Source of the DNA: PALSA-1004 sp963804885
GTDB lineage: Bacteria; Pseudomonadota; Gammaproteobacteria; Burkholderiales; SG8-41
Assembly (NCBI GenBank): GCA_963804885.1
Contig: CAWDSF010000020.1
Span: 930,001-994,000 of the forward strand
Direction of reading: 5' to 3'
Length of the DNA stretch: 64,000 nucleotides
Within the stretch, counting starts at the first letter, position 1. Each line of letters starts with the position of its first letter. Below the pieces are notes generated by a model. It saw only the letters and a program-made list of their open reading frames with translations, was not told where the DNA came from and ran no database searches. This document shows, piece by piece, positions 29,028 to 38,520 of the stretch. A program made the position numbers and the translations under genes.

Positions 29028-30023
29028 TTAATGCACGTCGTTCAGATAGCACGCCGACCAGTGCCCGGGCGAAATCTGCCTGAACTGCGGACGTTCGGTG
29101 CGGCAGCGCTCCATCGCATACGGACAGCGCGGATGAAAATGGCAGCCCGGCGGCGGATCGATCGGCGAGGGAATTTCGCCCTTGATGGGCGCGAAATCGT
29201 GGGCGCGCTTGTCGAGCTTGGGCACCTCCGCCAACAGCGCCTGCGTATACGGATGATTCGGGTGCTGGAAAAGCTCGAGCGTCGGCGCGGTCTCGACGAT
29301 GCGCCCCAGATACATGATGACCACGCGGTCGGCAAGGTGCTCGACCACGCCGAGATCGTGGCTGATGAACAAATACGTGAGGTTGAAGTCGGCTCTGAGC
29401 TGCATGAAGAGATTCAGCACCTGCGCCTGGATCGAGACGTCGAGCGCGGCGACCGCTTCGTCGCAGACCAGCAGCTCGGGCTTGACGGCCAGGGCACGCG
29501 CGATGCCGATGCGCGCGCGCTGGCCGCCGGAGAACTGGTGCGGAAAGCGCCGCCGGAACGACGGGTCGAGCCCGACTTTGCGCATCAGCTGGTCGACGTA
29601 GTAATCGATGTCGTCGGCGGCATCGATGCCGTGCACGCGCGGCGCCTCGCCGATGATTTCGGACACACGCATGCGCGGATTGAGCGACGCGAAGGCATCC
29701 TGAAACACCATCTGGATCTTCAACGCGACGTCGCGGCGCTGCGCGGGCTCCAGTGCGGTGATATCGGTGCCGCGCCATGCGCGCTCGCCCATGGTCGGCG
29801 TCAGGATGCCGGCGGCGATGCGGCCGAGCGTCGACTTGCCGCAGCCCGATTCGCCGGCGAGCCCGACCACTTCGCCTTCGTTGATGGTCAGACACACGTC
29901 ATCGAGCGCATGCACCACGACTTCGTGCACCTTGGAGCCGGCCAGGCGCGCGATCTTCGCGGCAAGGTCGAGCGGCCGCGAAAAGTTCTTGGTGATATGT
30001 TTCAGCTCGAGCAGTGCGCTCAT
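29028..30023 (-). CDS. oppF: Peptide/nickel-type ABC transporter ATP-binding protein (OppF/DppF family)
   Basis: A 331-residue ATPase starting at ATG 30023, which overlaps the previous gene by 4 bases (ATGA). Motifs: Walker A GESGCGKST, Q-loop VFQDAFASLNPR, signature SGGQRARIGIARAL, Walker B ELLVCDEAVAALD and the switch His in ISHDLG. The C-terminal extension after HPNHPYTQALL contains the four-Cys motif (PGCHFHPRCPYAMERC ... C) typical of OppD/OppF-type subunits, a likely Fe-S or zinc site. It pairs with the OppD-type ATPase to energise the OppBC permease. Confidence 0.92.
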   Translation of the reverse strand: MSALLELKHITKNFSRPLDLAAKIARLAGSKVHEVVVHALDDVCLTINEGEVVGLAGESGCGKSTLGRIAAGILTPTMGERAWRGTDITALEPAQRRDVALKIQMVFQDAFASLNPRMRVSEIIGEAPRVHGIDAADDIDYYVDQLMRKVGLDPSFRRRFPHQFSGGQRARIGIARALAVKPELLVCDEAVAALDVSIQAQVLNLFMQLRADFNLTYLFISHDLGVVEHLADRVVIMYLGRIVETAPTLELFQHPNHPYTQALLAEVPKLDKRAHDFAPIKGEIPSPIDPPPGCHFHPRCPYAMERCRTERPQFRQISPGHWSACYLNDVH

Positions 30024-30997
30024 CGGATTTCTTCCAGTGCGGTCATCGGATGAAAGCAGCGCAGCGTGCGCGCGGGCGTGGGGCGTGTGATTTCCGGCGC
30101 GGTCGAGCATAGAGCATCGGCGTGCGGACAGCGGTCGCGGAATGCGCACCCCGGTTTCAGGCGCAGCAGCGAGGGCGTCATGCCGGGAATCTGGTGCAGC
30201 GGCTTGCCGCGCTGGTTGCGGCTCGGGATCGATGCGATCAGGCCGGCGGTATACGGATGCATGGGATGGTCGAGCAGGTCGGCGGTCGGGCCCGATTCGA
30301 CGATGCGGCCAGCGTACATGACGCACACATCGTCGGCGAGCCCCGCGATCACCGACAGATCGTGCGTGATCCAGATCATCGCGGTGCCCGTTTCGCGCGC
30401 GAGCTTCTGCACTTCGTAGATGATTTGCGCCTGGATGGTCACGTCGAGCGCGGTGGTCGGCTCGTCGGCGATGATCACGCGCGGGTTGTTGAGCAGCGCG
30501 ATCGCGATCGCGACGCGCTGGCGCATGCCGCCCGACAGCTGGTGCGGATAGGCTTTGAGGCGCTCGTCCGGCGACGGGATGCCGACGCGGCCGAGCGCAT
30601 TGCGCGAAAGCTCGCGCGCCTGTTCCTTGCTGACGGCCTGATGCGCGAGCACGGTCTCTATCATTTGCGTGTCGATGCGCAGCACCGGGTTCAACGTCAT
30701 CATCGGGTCCTGGAAGATCATCGCGATGCGGTCGCCGCGCAACCCGCGCATCGCATCGTCGGTGCGGTCCAGCAGATTGTGGCCTTCGAGGAGGATGCGC
30801 CCGGCGACGATGCGCCCCGGCGGATCGACGAGTCCCATGATGGAAAAGCCGGTCACCGTTTTGCCCGAGCCCGATTCGCCGACCAGCCCCAAAACTTGCC
30901 CCGCGTCGACGCTGAAGCTGACGTCATCCACGGCTTTGACGACCCCGGCCTTGGTGAAGAAATGAGTCTTCAGATTCTCGACGGCGAGGACGGCCAT
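30020..30997 (-). CDS. oppD: Peptide/nickel-type ABC transporter ATP-binding protein (OppD/DppD family)
   Basis: A 325-residue ATPase starting at ATG 30997. Walker A GESGSGKT, Q-loop IFQDPMMTLNPV, signature LSGGMRQRVAIAIAL, Walker B RVIIADEPTTALD and WITHDLSVIAGLADD are all intact. The C-terminal region has CAFRDRCPHADALC, the Cys motif of this subunit type. It starts 5 bases after the OppC stop. Confidence 0.92.
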   Translation of the reverse strand: MAVLAVENLKTHFFTKAGVVKAVDDVSFSVDAGQVLGLVGESGSGKTVTGFSIMGLVDPPGRIVAGRILLEGHNLLDRTDDAMRGLRGDRIAMIFQDPMMTLNPVLRIDTQMIETVLAHQAVSKEQARELSRNALGRVGIPSPDERLKAYPHQLSGGMRQRVAIAIALLNNPRVIIADEPTTALDVTIQAQIIYEVQKLARETGTAMIWITHDLSVIAGLADDVCVMYAGRIVESGPTADLLDHPMHPYTAGLIASIPSRNQRGKPLHQIPGMTPSLLRLKPGCAFRDRCPHADALCSTAPEITRPTPARTLRCFHPMTALEEIR

Positions 30998-31002
30998 GGT
31001 GA

Positions 31003-31890
31003 TTATTTCTGCAGCCTCGGGTTCAACACGTCGCGCAACTGGTCGCCGACCAAGTTGATGCTGACGATAGTGATCAGCAGCGCAATGCCGGGATAGAGGC
31101 TGATCCAGTATTTGCCGGACATGAGATGCGTGAAGCCGTTGGCGATCAGGAGGCCCAGCGACGGTGAGGTGATCGGCATGCCCAGTCCCAGAAAGGAGAG
31201 CGTGGCCTCGAGCGCGATCGCGTGCGCGACCTGCACCGTCGCGATCACGATCAGCGGCGGCAGCACGTTCGGCAGCAAATGCTTGAACAGTATGCGGGAT
31301 GTCGGCAGCGCGAGGCAAGTCGCGGCCTCGATGTACTCCTTGTTGCGCTCGACCAGCGCCGCGCCGCGCACAGTACGCGCGTAATACGCCCACTGCACCG
31401 TGATCAGCGCGATGACGATCTTGTCCACACCCTGACCCAGCGAGGCCAGCAGCACGAGCGCAATCAGGATCGACGGGAACGACAATTGCAGATCGACGAG
31501 GCGCATGATCACCGCCTCGACCCAGCCGCCGAACCAGGCCGCGATCAACCCGACGGCGAGCCCGATGGCGAGCGCACACACGGTCGCCAGGGTGCCGACA
31601 CCCAGACTGATGCGCAGGCCGTAGAAAATCGCCGACAGCATGTCGCGTCCCTGGTCGTCGCTACCGAGCCAGAACGTCATGCCGTCGAGACTCTGGCCGC
31701 CAGGGGGCAGTTTCGAATCCATGATGTCGAGCGTCGCGAGATTGTATGGATTTTGCGGCGACACCAGCGGCGCGCCGATCGCCACGATCAGGATCAGGAT
31801 CAGCGTCGCGAGACCGACCAGCGCCAGCCGGCTCTCGGCGAAATCGGCGGCGACGCGCCGGAACGGGGTCTCGACCGCGACGCTGCTCAT
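31003..31890 (-). CDS. oppC: Peptide/nickel-type ABC transporter permease (OppC/DppC family)
   Basis: A 295-residue inner-membrane protein with an N-terminal membrane segment (ALVGLATLILILIVAIGAPL), a periplasmic loop containing FWLGSDDQGRDMLSAIFYG, and five further segments. The EAA loop that contacts the ATPases is EAATCLALPTSRILFKHLLP. Its start overlaps the OppB stop by 4 bases. A longer frame upstream on this strand is an overlap with oppB and is not used. Confidence 0.92.
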   Translation of the reverse strand: MSSVAVETPFRRVAADFAESRLALVGLATLILILIVAIGAPLVSPQNPYNLATLDIMDSKLPPGGQSLDGMTFWLGSDDQGRDMLSAIFYGLRISLGVGTLATVCALAIGLAVGLIAAWFGGWVEAVIMRLVDLQLSFPSILIALVLLASLGQGVDKIVIALITVQWAYYARTVRGAALVERNKEYIEAATCLALPTSRILFKHLLPNVLPPLIVIATVQVAHAIALEATLSFLGLGMPITSPSLGLLIANGFTHLMSGKYWISLYPGIALLITIVSINLVGDQLRDVLNPRLQK

Positions 31891-32864
31891 GCGCGCGCCT
31901 CGGCGAGGCGCACGCGCGGATCGAGCAGCGAATACAGAAGGTCGACCGCGAGGTTGATGACGACGAACAGGCACACGATGATCAGCACGTAGGCGACGAT
32001 GACGGGACGATCGAGCACGTTGATCGAATCGATCAGCAGCTTGCCCATGCCGGGCCACGCGAAGATGGTTTCGGTGACAATGGCAAACGCGATCAGCGAT
32101 CCGAACTCGAGGCCGATCACGGTCACGATCGGTATCAGGATGTTTTTCAATACGTGCACGCCGACGATGCGCCGCATCGGCAGCCCTTTGGCGCGTGCGA
32201 ACTTCACGTAATCCTGCAGCATCGCCTCGCGCGTGCCGGCGCGCGTGAGCCGGATCAGCAGCGAGAGCTTGAAGAGCGCAAGATTCAGCGCCGGCATCAT
32301 CAGGTGCGTAATGCCGTCCCAGTTCAGGAAGCTGACCGGGATGCCGAACAGTAGCGTGGTGTGGCCGCGGCCCGTCGATGGCAGCCAGCCCAGAAATACC
32401 GAGAACACCATGATCATCATCAGGCCGACCCAGAACGTGGGCAGGCTGAAGCCGAAAATCGAGCCGGCCATGATCGTCTTGCTGTACCACGCGTTGGGCT
32501 TCATGCCGGCGACGAGGCCCAGCGGAATGCCCAGCACGATCGCCATCAGCATCGCGCACAGCGCGAGCTCGACGGTCGCGGGCATGCGCTCGAAAATGAG
32601 CTCGACGGCCGGCACGTTTTGCGAAAACGAGCGCCCGAGATCGCCGGCCAGCGCGTGGCGCAGAAATTCCCAGTATTGGACCCACATGGGCTGATCGAGT
32701 CCCAGGGCGGCGGTCGCGCGCGCGATTTCAGCCTGGTCGGCCTGCGGATTGATCAGGATGTCGATCGGGTTGCCGATTGCGAATACGCCAACGAATATCA
32801 GCACCGACATGACGAGCAGCGCGAGCACGCTTTGCAGCATCCGGCGAATGATGAAAACGAGCAT
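31887..32864 (-). CDS. oppB: Peptide/nickel-type ABC transporter permease (OppB/DppB family)
   Basis: A 325-residue inner-membrane permease with the family N-terminus (MLVFIIRRMLQSVLALLVMS), an extended periplasmic loop (LGLDQPMWVQYWEFL ... GDLGRSF) and five further membrane segments. The EAA loop is DYVKFARAKGLPMRRIVGVHVLKN. It forms the translocation pore with OppC. It follows the receptor gene at 33073 by about 208 bases that hold no gene I can see. Confidence 0.92.
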   Translation of the reverse strand: MLVFIIRRMLQSVLALLVMSVLIFVGVFAIGNPIDILINPQADQAEIARATAALGLDQPMWVQYWEFLRHALAGDLGRSFSQNVPAVELIFERMPATVELALCAMLMAIVLGIPLGLVAGMKPNAWYSKTIMAGSIFGFSLPTFWVGLMMIMVFSVFLGWLPSTGRGHTTLLFGIPVSFLNWDGITHLMMPALNLALFKLSLLIRLTRAGTREAMLQDYVKFARAKGLPMRRIVGVHVLKNILIPIVTVIGLEFGSLIAFAIVTETIFAWPGMGKLLIDSINVLDRPVIVAYVLIIVCLFVVINLAVDLLYSLLDPRVRLAEARA

Positions 32865-33072
32865 GATTGATTACGGTTGCGCGGCGGCCAGCAACGTAAG
32901 CCGACGCGATTCTCCGGTTTTCCCCCTCACGCAATACTAACGGCTTTTGCGTTTATTTTCATCCCTCTTTGTTGCATTTCGAGGGCTCAAAGTGTTGCCG
33001 TTGACAGCTCACCGCGCGCTGCGAGCCAGGCTCATTTTTACCGATGTGATGGAGTTCACGGGCCCGGCCATT

Positions 33073-34635
33073 TCAGGGCGTAGCGCGCACGTCGTGCGCG
33101 TAAGTGCGCTCGTCGGTGCGTGGCGTATAAACCAGCCCCTTGCGCGCCGCCCACGTATTGACCTGGTAGTGCAAGGGTACGAGGCCGGTGTCGTTGATCA
33201 CGAGCTCGGTCGCCTGCTGCAGCAGTTTTTCCCGCTTGGCGTTGTCGACCGTCGCGAGCCCCTGCTCGAGCAGCGCATCCATTTGTGGATTCGAATAGCG
33301 GCCCCAATTCCACGTGCCGAGACCCTTGGCCTGGTTATAGGTCGCAATCAGCGAGCGCAGCGGATACGTCGCCTCGCCCGTGGAGACGCCCCAGCCTAAC
33401 AGCGCCGCACTGAACTCGACTTTGTTGGCGCGTGAAACGTAAACCGAGAACGGCAGCGTCTCGACCCTGGTCGCAATGCCCACGCGCGTCAGCATCTGTG
33501 CGACTGCCTGCACGATCTGGTCGTCGTTCACGTAGCGGTTGTTAGGTCCGTGCAGCGTGATTGCGAAACCGTCGGGATAACCCGCTTCGGCCAGCAGTTT
33601 TCTCGCGCCTTCGGGATCGAACGGCTCGGGTTTCAAGGTTGCGCTCACGCCGAAGAAGCCCTCGGGCACGAGCTGCCCCGCGGGCAGCGCGAGGCCGTCC
33701 ATCACGCGCTCGACGATCGCGTTGCGATTGATCGCCTTGGAAACCGCTTTGCGCACGCGCGCATCCTTGAACGGATTGCGCTCGAGCGGCTTGCCTGCCT
33801 TATCGGTGACGAAAGGGGACTTGTCGCGATTGGAATCCAGATGCAGGTGAATCATGCGGTTGGACGTCGTGGTGAAAATCGTGATGTCCTTGTTGACCTT
33901 CAGCTTCGCGTAGTCCGCCGGCGGCACGACCTCGATCATTTGCACGTCCCCGGACAGCAGCGCGGCAATGCGCGAGGGATCGGAAGTTATGAGGCGGAAA
34001 GTCACTTTGTCCCACGGCGGCTTCGGGCCCCAGTAATTGTCGTTGCGCGCGAGCTCGATGCGGTCGCCTTTGATATAGCGCACGAACTTCCACGGGCCGG
34101 TGCCGATGGTCGCCTTGCCGGAATCGAAATCGGCAGCCACCGCCCCCTTCGCGGCCTTGCTCGACACGATGATCAGTCCCGCCATGTCGATCGGCATGTT
34201 GGGATAGGGTGTGGCCGTCTTCAACCGGATCGTGTACGGATCGACGATGATTTTTTCCGTGATCGCGCGCGTAAAGATGGTGAAACCGCCGGGTGTGTTG
34301 ATGATGCCTGGCCGCTCGATCGAAAAAGCGACGTCCGCCGCGGTGAAGTCGGAGCCGTCGTGAAATTTCACGCCGCGGCGCAGCTTGAATTCCCACGTGA
34401 GGTCGTCGATCGTCTGCCACGATTCGGCCAGCCCCGGTTTCGGTTTCTGGCTCGCGTCGTTCTCGATCAGCTTGTTGAATATCTGCTCGGCGATGCTGTT
34501 GTTAGGCGCCGCGTTGTTGTTGTGCGGGTCGATCGATGTCACGTCGGCGCCCAGCCCGATCACGAGCTCGGCAGCGGTGGCAGGGGCGAGAGCGGTCAGC
34601 GCAAGCAACGCGGCAATCAGCAGGCGAACAATCAT
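33073..34635 (-). CDS. ABC transporter substrate-binding protein, peptide/nickel type (family 5), paralogue 1
   Basis: A 520-residue periplasmic receptor. The Sec signal is MIVRLLIAALLALTALAPATA, followed by ELVIGLGADVTSIDPH, the family-5 opening, and later WEFKLRRGVKFHDGSDFTA. It is identical in length to the receptor at 34737 and very similar throughout, so the two are tandem duplicates serving one OppBCDF permease. Family-5 ligands include oligopeptides, nickel complexes, glutathione and opines; the ligand here is unknown. An inverted repeat with a T-run sits just upstream of its start. Confidence 0.92.
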   Translation of the reverse strand: MIVRLLIAALLALTALAPATAAELVIGLGADVTSIDPHNNNAAPNNSIAEQIFNKLIENDASQKPKPGLAESWQTIDDLTWEFKLRRGVKFHDGSDFTAADVAFSIERPGIINTPGGFTIFTRAITEKIIVDPYTIRLKTATPYPNMPIDMAGLIIVSSKAAKGAVAADFDSGKATIGTGPWKFVRYIKGDRIELARNDNYWGPKPPWDKVTFRLITSDPSRIAALLSGDVQMIEVVPPADYAKLKVNKDITIFTTTSNRMIHLHLDSNRDKSPFVTDKAGKPLERNPFKDARVRKAVSKAINRNAIVERVMDGLALPAGQLVPEGFFGVSATLKPEPFDPEGARKLLAEAGYPDGFAITLHGPNNRYVNDDQIVQAVAQMLTRVGIATRVETLPFSVYVSRANKVEFSAALLGWGVSTGEATYPLRSLIATYNQAKGLGTWNWGRYSNPQMDALLEQGLATVDNAKREKLLQQATELVINDTGLVPLHYQVNTWAARKGLVYTPRTDERTYAHDVRATP

Positions 34636-34650
34636 GATCGGCTCCCGGTT

Positions 34651-34721
34651 AAAAAAGGATGAAGGCGGAAGGATGAAGGATGAACAGGAGCGGGCCTTTT
34701 TTTCATCCTTCCGCCTTCATC
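34651..34721 (-). terminator. Long terminator-like inverted repeat between the two receptor genes
   Basis: A perfect 20-bp inverted repeat, arms at 34658-34677 and 34702-34721, with a 24-base loop. On the (-) strand the second arm is followed by C and six T residues (34651-34656), which makes an intrinsic terminator or attenuator directly before the ribosome site of the downstream receptor. The arms contain repeats of GGATGAA, and a further GGATGAAC/GTTCATCC pair (34678-34685, 34722-34729) allows an alternative fold. Confidence 0.65.
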
Positions 34722-34736
34722 GTTCATCCTTGCTTC

Positions 34737-36299
34737 TTATTGCGGGCGGAATTCGTGGGCGAGCGTGCGCTCGTCGGTGCGCGCCGTATAGACGGTGCCT
34801 TTGCGCGTGCCCCACAGGTTGACCTGGTGATGCAACGGAATGATGCCCAGGTCGCCGACCGCCACTTCGGTCGCCTGCTGCAGCAGTTTCTCGCGCTTGG
34901 TGTCGTCGACGGTCGCCAGCGCCTGCTCGAGCAGCGCGTCCATTTTAGGATTTGAATAGCGGCCGCGGTTCGCGGTGCCCATGCCTTTTTTCACGTCATA
35001 GGTCGCGAGTTGCGCTTTGAGCGGCGACGACGCTTCCGCGGTGTCGGCCGCCCAGCCGACGAGCATCATGCTGAATTCGAGCTTGGTCGCGCGCGAAAAA
35101 TACACCGCCGACGGCAGCGTCTCGACGCGCGTCTGGATGCCGATGCGCGAGAGCATTTGTGCTATCGCCTGGCAGATCTGGTCGTCGTTCACGTAGCGGT
35201 CGTTGGGGCCGTGCAGCGTAAGCGCGAAGCCGTCGGGATAGCCGGCCTCGGCCAGCAGTTTTCTCGCGCCGTCCGCATCGAACGCTTCGGGTTTCATGCC
35301 CGGCACGTAGCCGAACATGCCTTCGGGCATCAGCTGGCCGGTTGCGACCGCGGCGCCCTCCATTACGCGCTCGACGATCGCCTGCCGGTTGATCGCCTTC
35401 GAGATTGCCCTGCGCACGCGCACGTCCTTCAACGGGTTCTTGTCGAGCGGCTTGCCGGATTTATCGGTCACCATCGGCGATCTGTCGCGGTTGGTATCGA
35501 GATGCAGAAAAATTAATCGATGCGACACGGTGCGCGAAATGGTGATCGACGGGTCCTTCGACAGCCGGGCGAGATCGGCCGTCGGCACGCTTTCGATTGC
35601 GCGCACGTCGCCGGCGAGCAGCGAGGCCACGCGCGACGGATCGCTCGCAATCACACGGAAGGTGACCTTGTCCCACGCGGACTTGGTGCCCCAGTAGCCG
35701 TCGAAGCGCGCGAGCTCGACGCGGTCGCCTTTTGCATAGCGCACAAACTTGAACGGCCCGGTGCCCACGGTTGCCTTGCCGGAATCGAAATCGGCGGTGG
35801 CGGCACCTTTGGCGACCTTGCTCGAGACGATGAATACCGTGCCCATGTCGTTGGGCATCAGCGGGTACGGCGTTGCCGTCTTGAGCCGCACGGTCAGCGG
35901 GTCGACGATGATTTTCTCGGTGATCTGGTTCGTGTACAGCGTGAAGGGCGACGGGCTGTTCGGCACCTGTGCGGTGCGCTCGATCGAGAACACGACGTCG
36001 GCTGCCGTGAAGTCCGAGCCGTCATGGAACTTGACGCCTTTGCGCAGCCTGAATTCCCAGGTGAGATCGTCGATCGCCTTCCACGACACCGCGAGCGCGG
36101 GTTTCAACAGCGACTTCGGATCCTTGGTGACGAGCGTTTCGAAGATGTGCTCGGCAATATTGTTGTTCGGCGTGAGGTTGTGATAATGCGGGTCGATCGA
36201 GGTGACATCGGCGCCGACCGCGATGCTCAAGTCGGCTGCTGTCGCGCACGCACTGCCGAGCAGCAGCGCGAGCGCCGCGCAAAACATTCTTGCAAGCAT
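34737..36299 (-). CDS. ABC transporter substrate-binding protein, peptide/nickel type (family 5), paralogue 2
   Basis: A 520-residue periplasmic receptor starting at ATG 36299, with AGAGGAAAAG upstream. The signal peptide is MLARMFCAALALLLGSACATA, followed by DLSIAVGADVTSIDPHYHN, and WEFRLRKGVKFHDGSDFTA. It is the first gene of the OppBCDF operon and the closer of the two receptors to the promoter. Comparison by eye with the 33073 paralogue shows long shared blocks (for example DDLTWEF, IEDNP-type loops and EKIIVDP) and scattered differences. An in-frame upstream start at 36410 is rejected because it precedes the signal peptide. Confidence 0.92.
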   Translation of the reverse strand: MLARMFCAALALLLGSACATAADLSIAVGADVTSIDPHYHNLTPNNNIAEHIFETLVTKDPKSLLKPALAVSWKAIDDLTWEFRLRKGVKFHDGSDFTAADVVFSIERTAQVPNSPSPFTLYTNQITEKIIVDPLTVRLKTATPYPLMPNDMGTVFIVSSKVAKGAATADFDSGKATVGTGPFKFVRYAKGDRVELARFDGYWGTKSAWDKVTFRVIASDPSRVASLLAGDVRAIESVPTADLARLSKDPSITISRTVSHRLIFLHLDTNRDRSPMVTDKSGKPLDKNPLKDVRVRRAISKAINRQAIVERVMEGAAVATGQLMPEGMFGYVPGMKPEAFDADGARKLLAEAGYPDGFALTLHGPNDRYVNDDQICQAIAQMLSRIGIQTRVETLPSAVYFSRATKLEFSMMLVGWAADTAEASSPLKAQLATYDVKKGMGTANRGRYSNPKMDALLEQALATVDDTKREKLLQQATEVAVGDLGIIPLHHQVNLWGTRKGTVYTARTDERTLAHEFRPQ

Positions 36300-36388
36300 C
36301 GGACTTTTCCTCTCTGAGACGGCGCGTTCAGCATACCGTAATTCGCCCGGTTGCGACATCGCAAAGCAGTCGTGCGCATGCACCAAAA

Positions 36389-36417
36389 TTGACACCTTCC
36401 GACCCCGCACCTATTCT
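36389..36417 (+). promoter_or_regulatory. Sigma-70-type promoter for the M20 peptidase gene
   Basis: TTGACA at 36389-36394 and TATTCT at 36412-36417 with a 17-base spacer, ending 27 bases before the ATG at 36445. It lies in the 145-base gap that also carries the start of the divergent receptor operon. Confidence 0.65.
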
Positions 36418-36444
36418 GTAAGCTTTCGTCAGTATTGAACAATC

Positions 36445-37620
36445 ATGGCAGCACAACCCGCCGGCGCGCCCGTCAGCATCGAGATGATACGCAAGCTCGT
36501 CGGATTTCCGACCGTCAGCCGCGATTCGAATCTCGAGCTGATCAACTTTGCGCGCGACTACCTTGCGGGCCTGGGCGCCGAGAGCCGTCTTACTTTTAAC
36601 GACGAGCGCAGCAAGGCCAACTTGTTTGCGACGCTGGGGCCGCCGGGAACTCCGGGCATCGTGCTCTCCGGCCATACCGACGTGGTGCCGGTCGATGGTC
36701 AGGCGTGGGATACCGATCCATTCAACGTGGTGGAAAAAGACGGCAAGCTCTACGGCCGCGGCACCTCCGACATGAAAAGTTTTATCGCCGTCGTGCTGGC
36801 GCTCGCGCCCGAGTTCGCGCGGCGCGGCCTGAAGACGCCGCTGCATTTTGCTTTTTCGTACGACGAAGAAGTCGGCTGCATCGGCGTGGGCCGCCTGATC
36901 AGCGATCTCGCGCAGTCCGGCATCCGGCCCAAGTCGTGCATCGTCGGCGAGCCGACGCTGATGCGGCCGGTGATCGCGCACAAAGGCAAACGGGGGTTTC
37001 GCTGCAACGTGCGCGGTTTTACCTGCCATTCGGCATACGCGCCGGCGGGCGTCAATGCGGTCGAAGCGGCGGCGGAGGCGGTCGCGTATCTGAAGTCAAT
37101 GGCGCGCCGCCATCGCGATCAGGGGCCGTATGATCGCGGCTTCGACGTTGCGCACACGACCGTGCATACCGGCGTCATGCGCGGCGGCACGGCGCTCAAC
37201 ATCGTGCCGCACGAATGCACGTTCGATTTCGAGTTCCGCCATCTGCCCGGCGACGATCCCGAGGCGCTGTTCGCGGAGTTCAAAACGTACATCGACACGC
37301 GGCTGGTGCCGGAAATGCGCGCGGTACATCCCGACACCGGCTTCACGATTACGCCGCTGTCGGCCCTGCCCGCGCTCGACAACGGTCCCGAAGGCGAGGT
37401 GGTCGGGCTGGCGCAGGAATTATCGGGCAACGACGATATCGGCAAGGTGTCGTTCGGCACCGAGGGTTCGCAGTTTCAGCGAGCCGGCATTCCAACGGTC
37501 GTCTGCGGGCCGGGGTCCATCGAGCAGGCGCACAAGCCCAACGAATATGTCGCCATCGAGCAGGTCGCGAAGTGCGAGCAGTTCATGCGGCGGCTGATGG
37601 ATCGGGTGTGTACGACTTAA
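36445..37620 (+). CDS. argE: M20-family deacylase (acetylornithine deacetylase ArgE-like)
   Basis: A 391-residue metallo-hydrolase. Metal and catalytic residues are visible in SGHTDVVPVDGQ (His, Asp), GRGTSDMKSF (Asp), YDEEVGCIGV (the two Glu residues), VGEPT and, near the end, PGSIEQAHKPNEYV (His). Length and motifs match proteobacterial acetylornithine deacetylases, which split N-acetyl-ornithine to ornithine and acetate in the cytoplasm. Because it is divergent from a peptide-type importer, it might instead deacylate an imported N-acyl amino acid; the sequence does not decide between these. Confidence 0.85.
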   Translation: MAAQPAGAPVSIEMIRKLVGFPTVSRDSNLELINFARDYLAGLGAESRLTFNDERSKANLFATLGPPGTPGIVLSGHTDVVPVDGQAWDTDPFNVVEKDGKLYGRGTSDMKSFIAVVLALAPEFARRGLKTPLHFAFSYDEEVGCIGVGRLISDLAQSGIRPKSCIVGEPTLMRPVIAHKGKRGFRCNVRGFTCHSAYAPAGVNAVEAAAEAVAYLKSMARRHRDQGPYDRGFDVAHTTVHTGVMRGGTALNIVPHECTFDFEFRHLPGDDPEALFAEFKTYIDTRLVPEMRAVHPDTGFTITPLSALPALDNGPEGEVVGLAQELSGNDDIGKVSFGTEGSQFQRAGIPTVVCGPGSIEQAHKPNEYVAIEQVAKCEQFMRRLMDRVCTT

Positions 37621-37625
37621 CGCAC

Positions 37626-37688
37626 GTTTCAGATTGATCTGAAACAGGCCGAGACCCGGGAGCATGAGGGGATGTATCCCCTCATTTT
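37626..37688. terminator. Two adjacent hairpins ending the M20 and ArsR transcripts
   Basis: GTTTCAGAT-tg-ATCTGAAAC (37626-37645) is a perfect 20-base palindrome just after the stop codon. ATGAGGGGAT-gt-ATCCCCTCAT (37664-37685) follows and runs into TTTTG. The second is a standard intrinsic terminator; the genes on both sides converge here. Confidence 0.75.
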
Positions 37689-37698
37689 GTAATGACTG

Positions 37699-38395
37699 TT
37701 AACTGGTGCCGAATGTTCGCCGAAAGGCCTCCTGTCCTTTGGGCGTAATGTTTACGACGCGCGAGCGGCGCGTGCGCAGGATCCAGCCCCGCGCGACGTA
37801 GAGATCGAGCAGCGCGGCACCCAGGGCGCCGCCGATATGCGGGCGCCGCTGTGTCAGGTCCACGCAAGCGCGCGCGAATACGCGCCGCGACTGGCGCGCT
37901 GCTAGCGAGATCGATGTCGAGCGCCGCCAGTTCTTTCTCGCCGAGCCGGGTGACGCGGAAATCCCGCGCCTGAGCAATCAGCCAGCGCGCCTTCAGCATG
38001 GCCTCGCACACCCGGACCGCCGTCTCGCCGGCCAGATGGTCATAGCACGTCCGCGCATGCAGAAACTGGATCGGCATCGATTTCGACGGCAGCGGGCTGC
38101 GCGGGGCGCGCGGACGCACCGCGACACTCAGCGAGGCGAGGCTTTCGATCGCGTCCGCAACTTGCGCGCTCGCGAGCCGGAAGTAGCGATGCCGCCCCTG
38201 CGCCTCCTGAGCGAGCAACCCGCCATCCACCAGCTTGGCGAGATGTGCGCTCGCTGATTGCGCGGAAATGTTGGCGGTGTAGGCCAGCTCGCCCGCCGGC
38301 CGCAGCGTGCCGTCGATCAGCGTGCGCAGGATGGTGGCACGGGCCGGATCGGCGAGGAGGGTGGCAATGCGGGGAATACCGGAGTCGTCTTCCAT
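37699..38395 (-). CDS. ArsR-family transcriptional regulator, one frameshift
   Basis: About 231 residues after correction. The N-terminal winged helix (about 5-90: RIATLLADPARATILRTLIDG, NISAQSASAHLAKLVDGGLL) is the ArsR fold without the metal-binding Cys motif. A longer C-terminal part includes CYDHLAGETAVRVCEAMLKA. Near 37900 one extra base breaks the frame; the second frame gives VFARACVDLTQRRPHIGGAL and NITPKGQEAF, the normal ending of this long-form ArsR subgroup, with stop at 37699. It is divergent from the SnoaL-like gene and probably controls it and itself. Confidence 0.82.
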
Positions 38396-38396
38396 A

Positions 38397-38427
38397 GTTC
38401 ACCTCATCGTGAAACGTTGAGGTTAAC
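38397..38427. promoter_or_regulatory. Candidate ArsR operator in the divergent intergenic region
   Basis: An imperfect inverted repeat, GTTCACCTCA (38397-38406) and TGAGGTTAAC (38418-38427), with 9 of 10 positions matching and an 11-base spacer, lies directly upstream of the ArsR start. Position and symmetry fit an autoregulatory site. Confidence 0.4.
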
Positions 38428-38520
38428 CCGGATGGATAATGATGTCCACGGCCGCTCGATATCGAAATCGATTGCATTACGGTCGTGTGAGTCCTGAAAA
38501 CCCTGATGGAGGCGAGAGCC

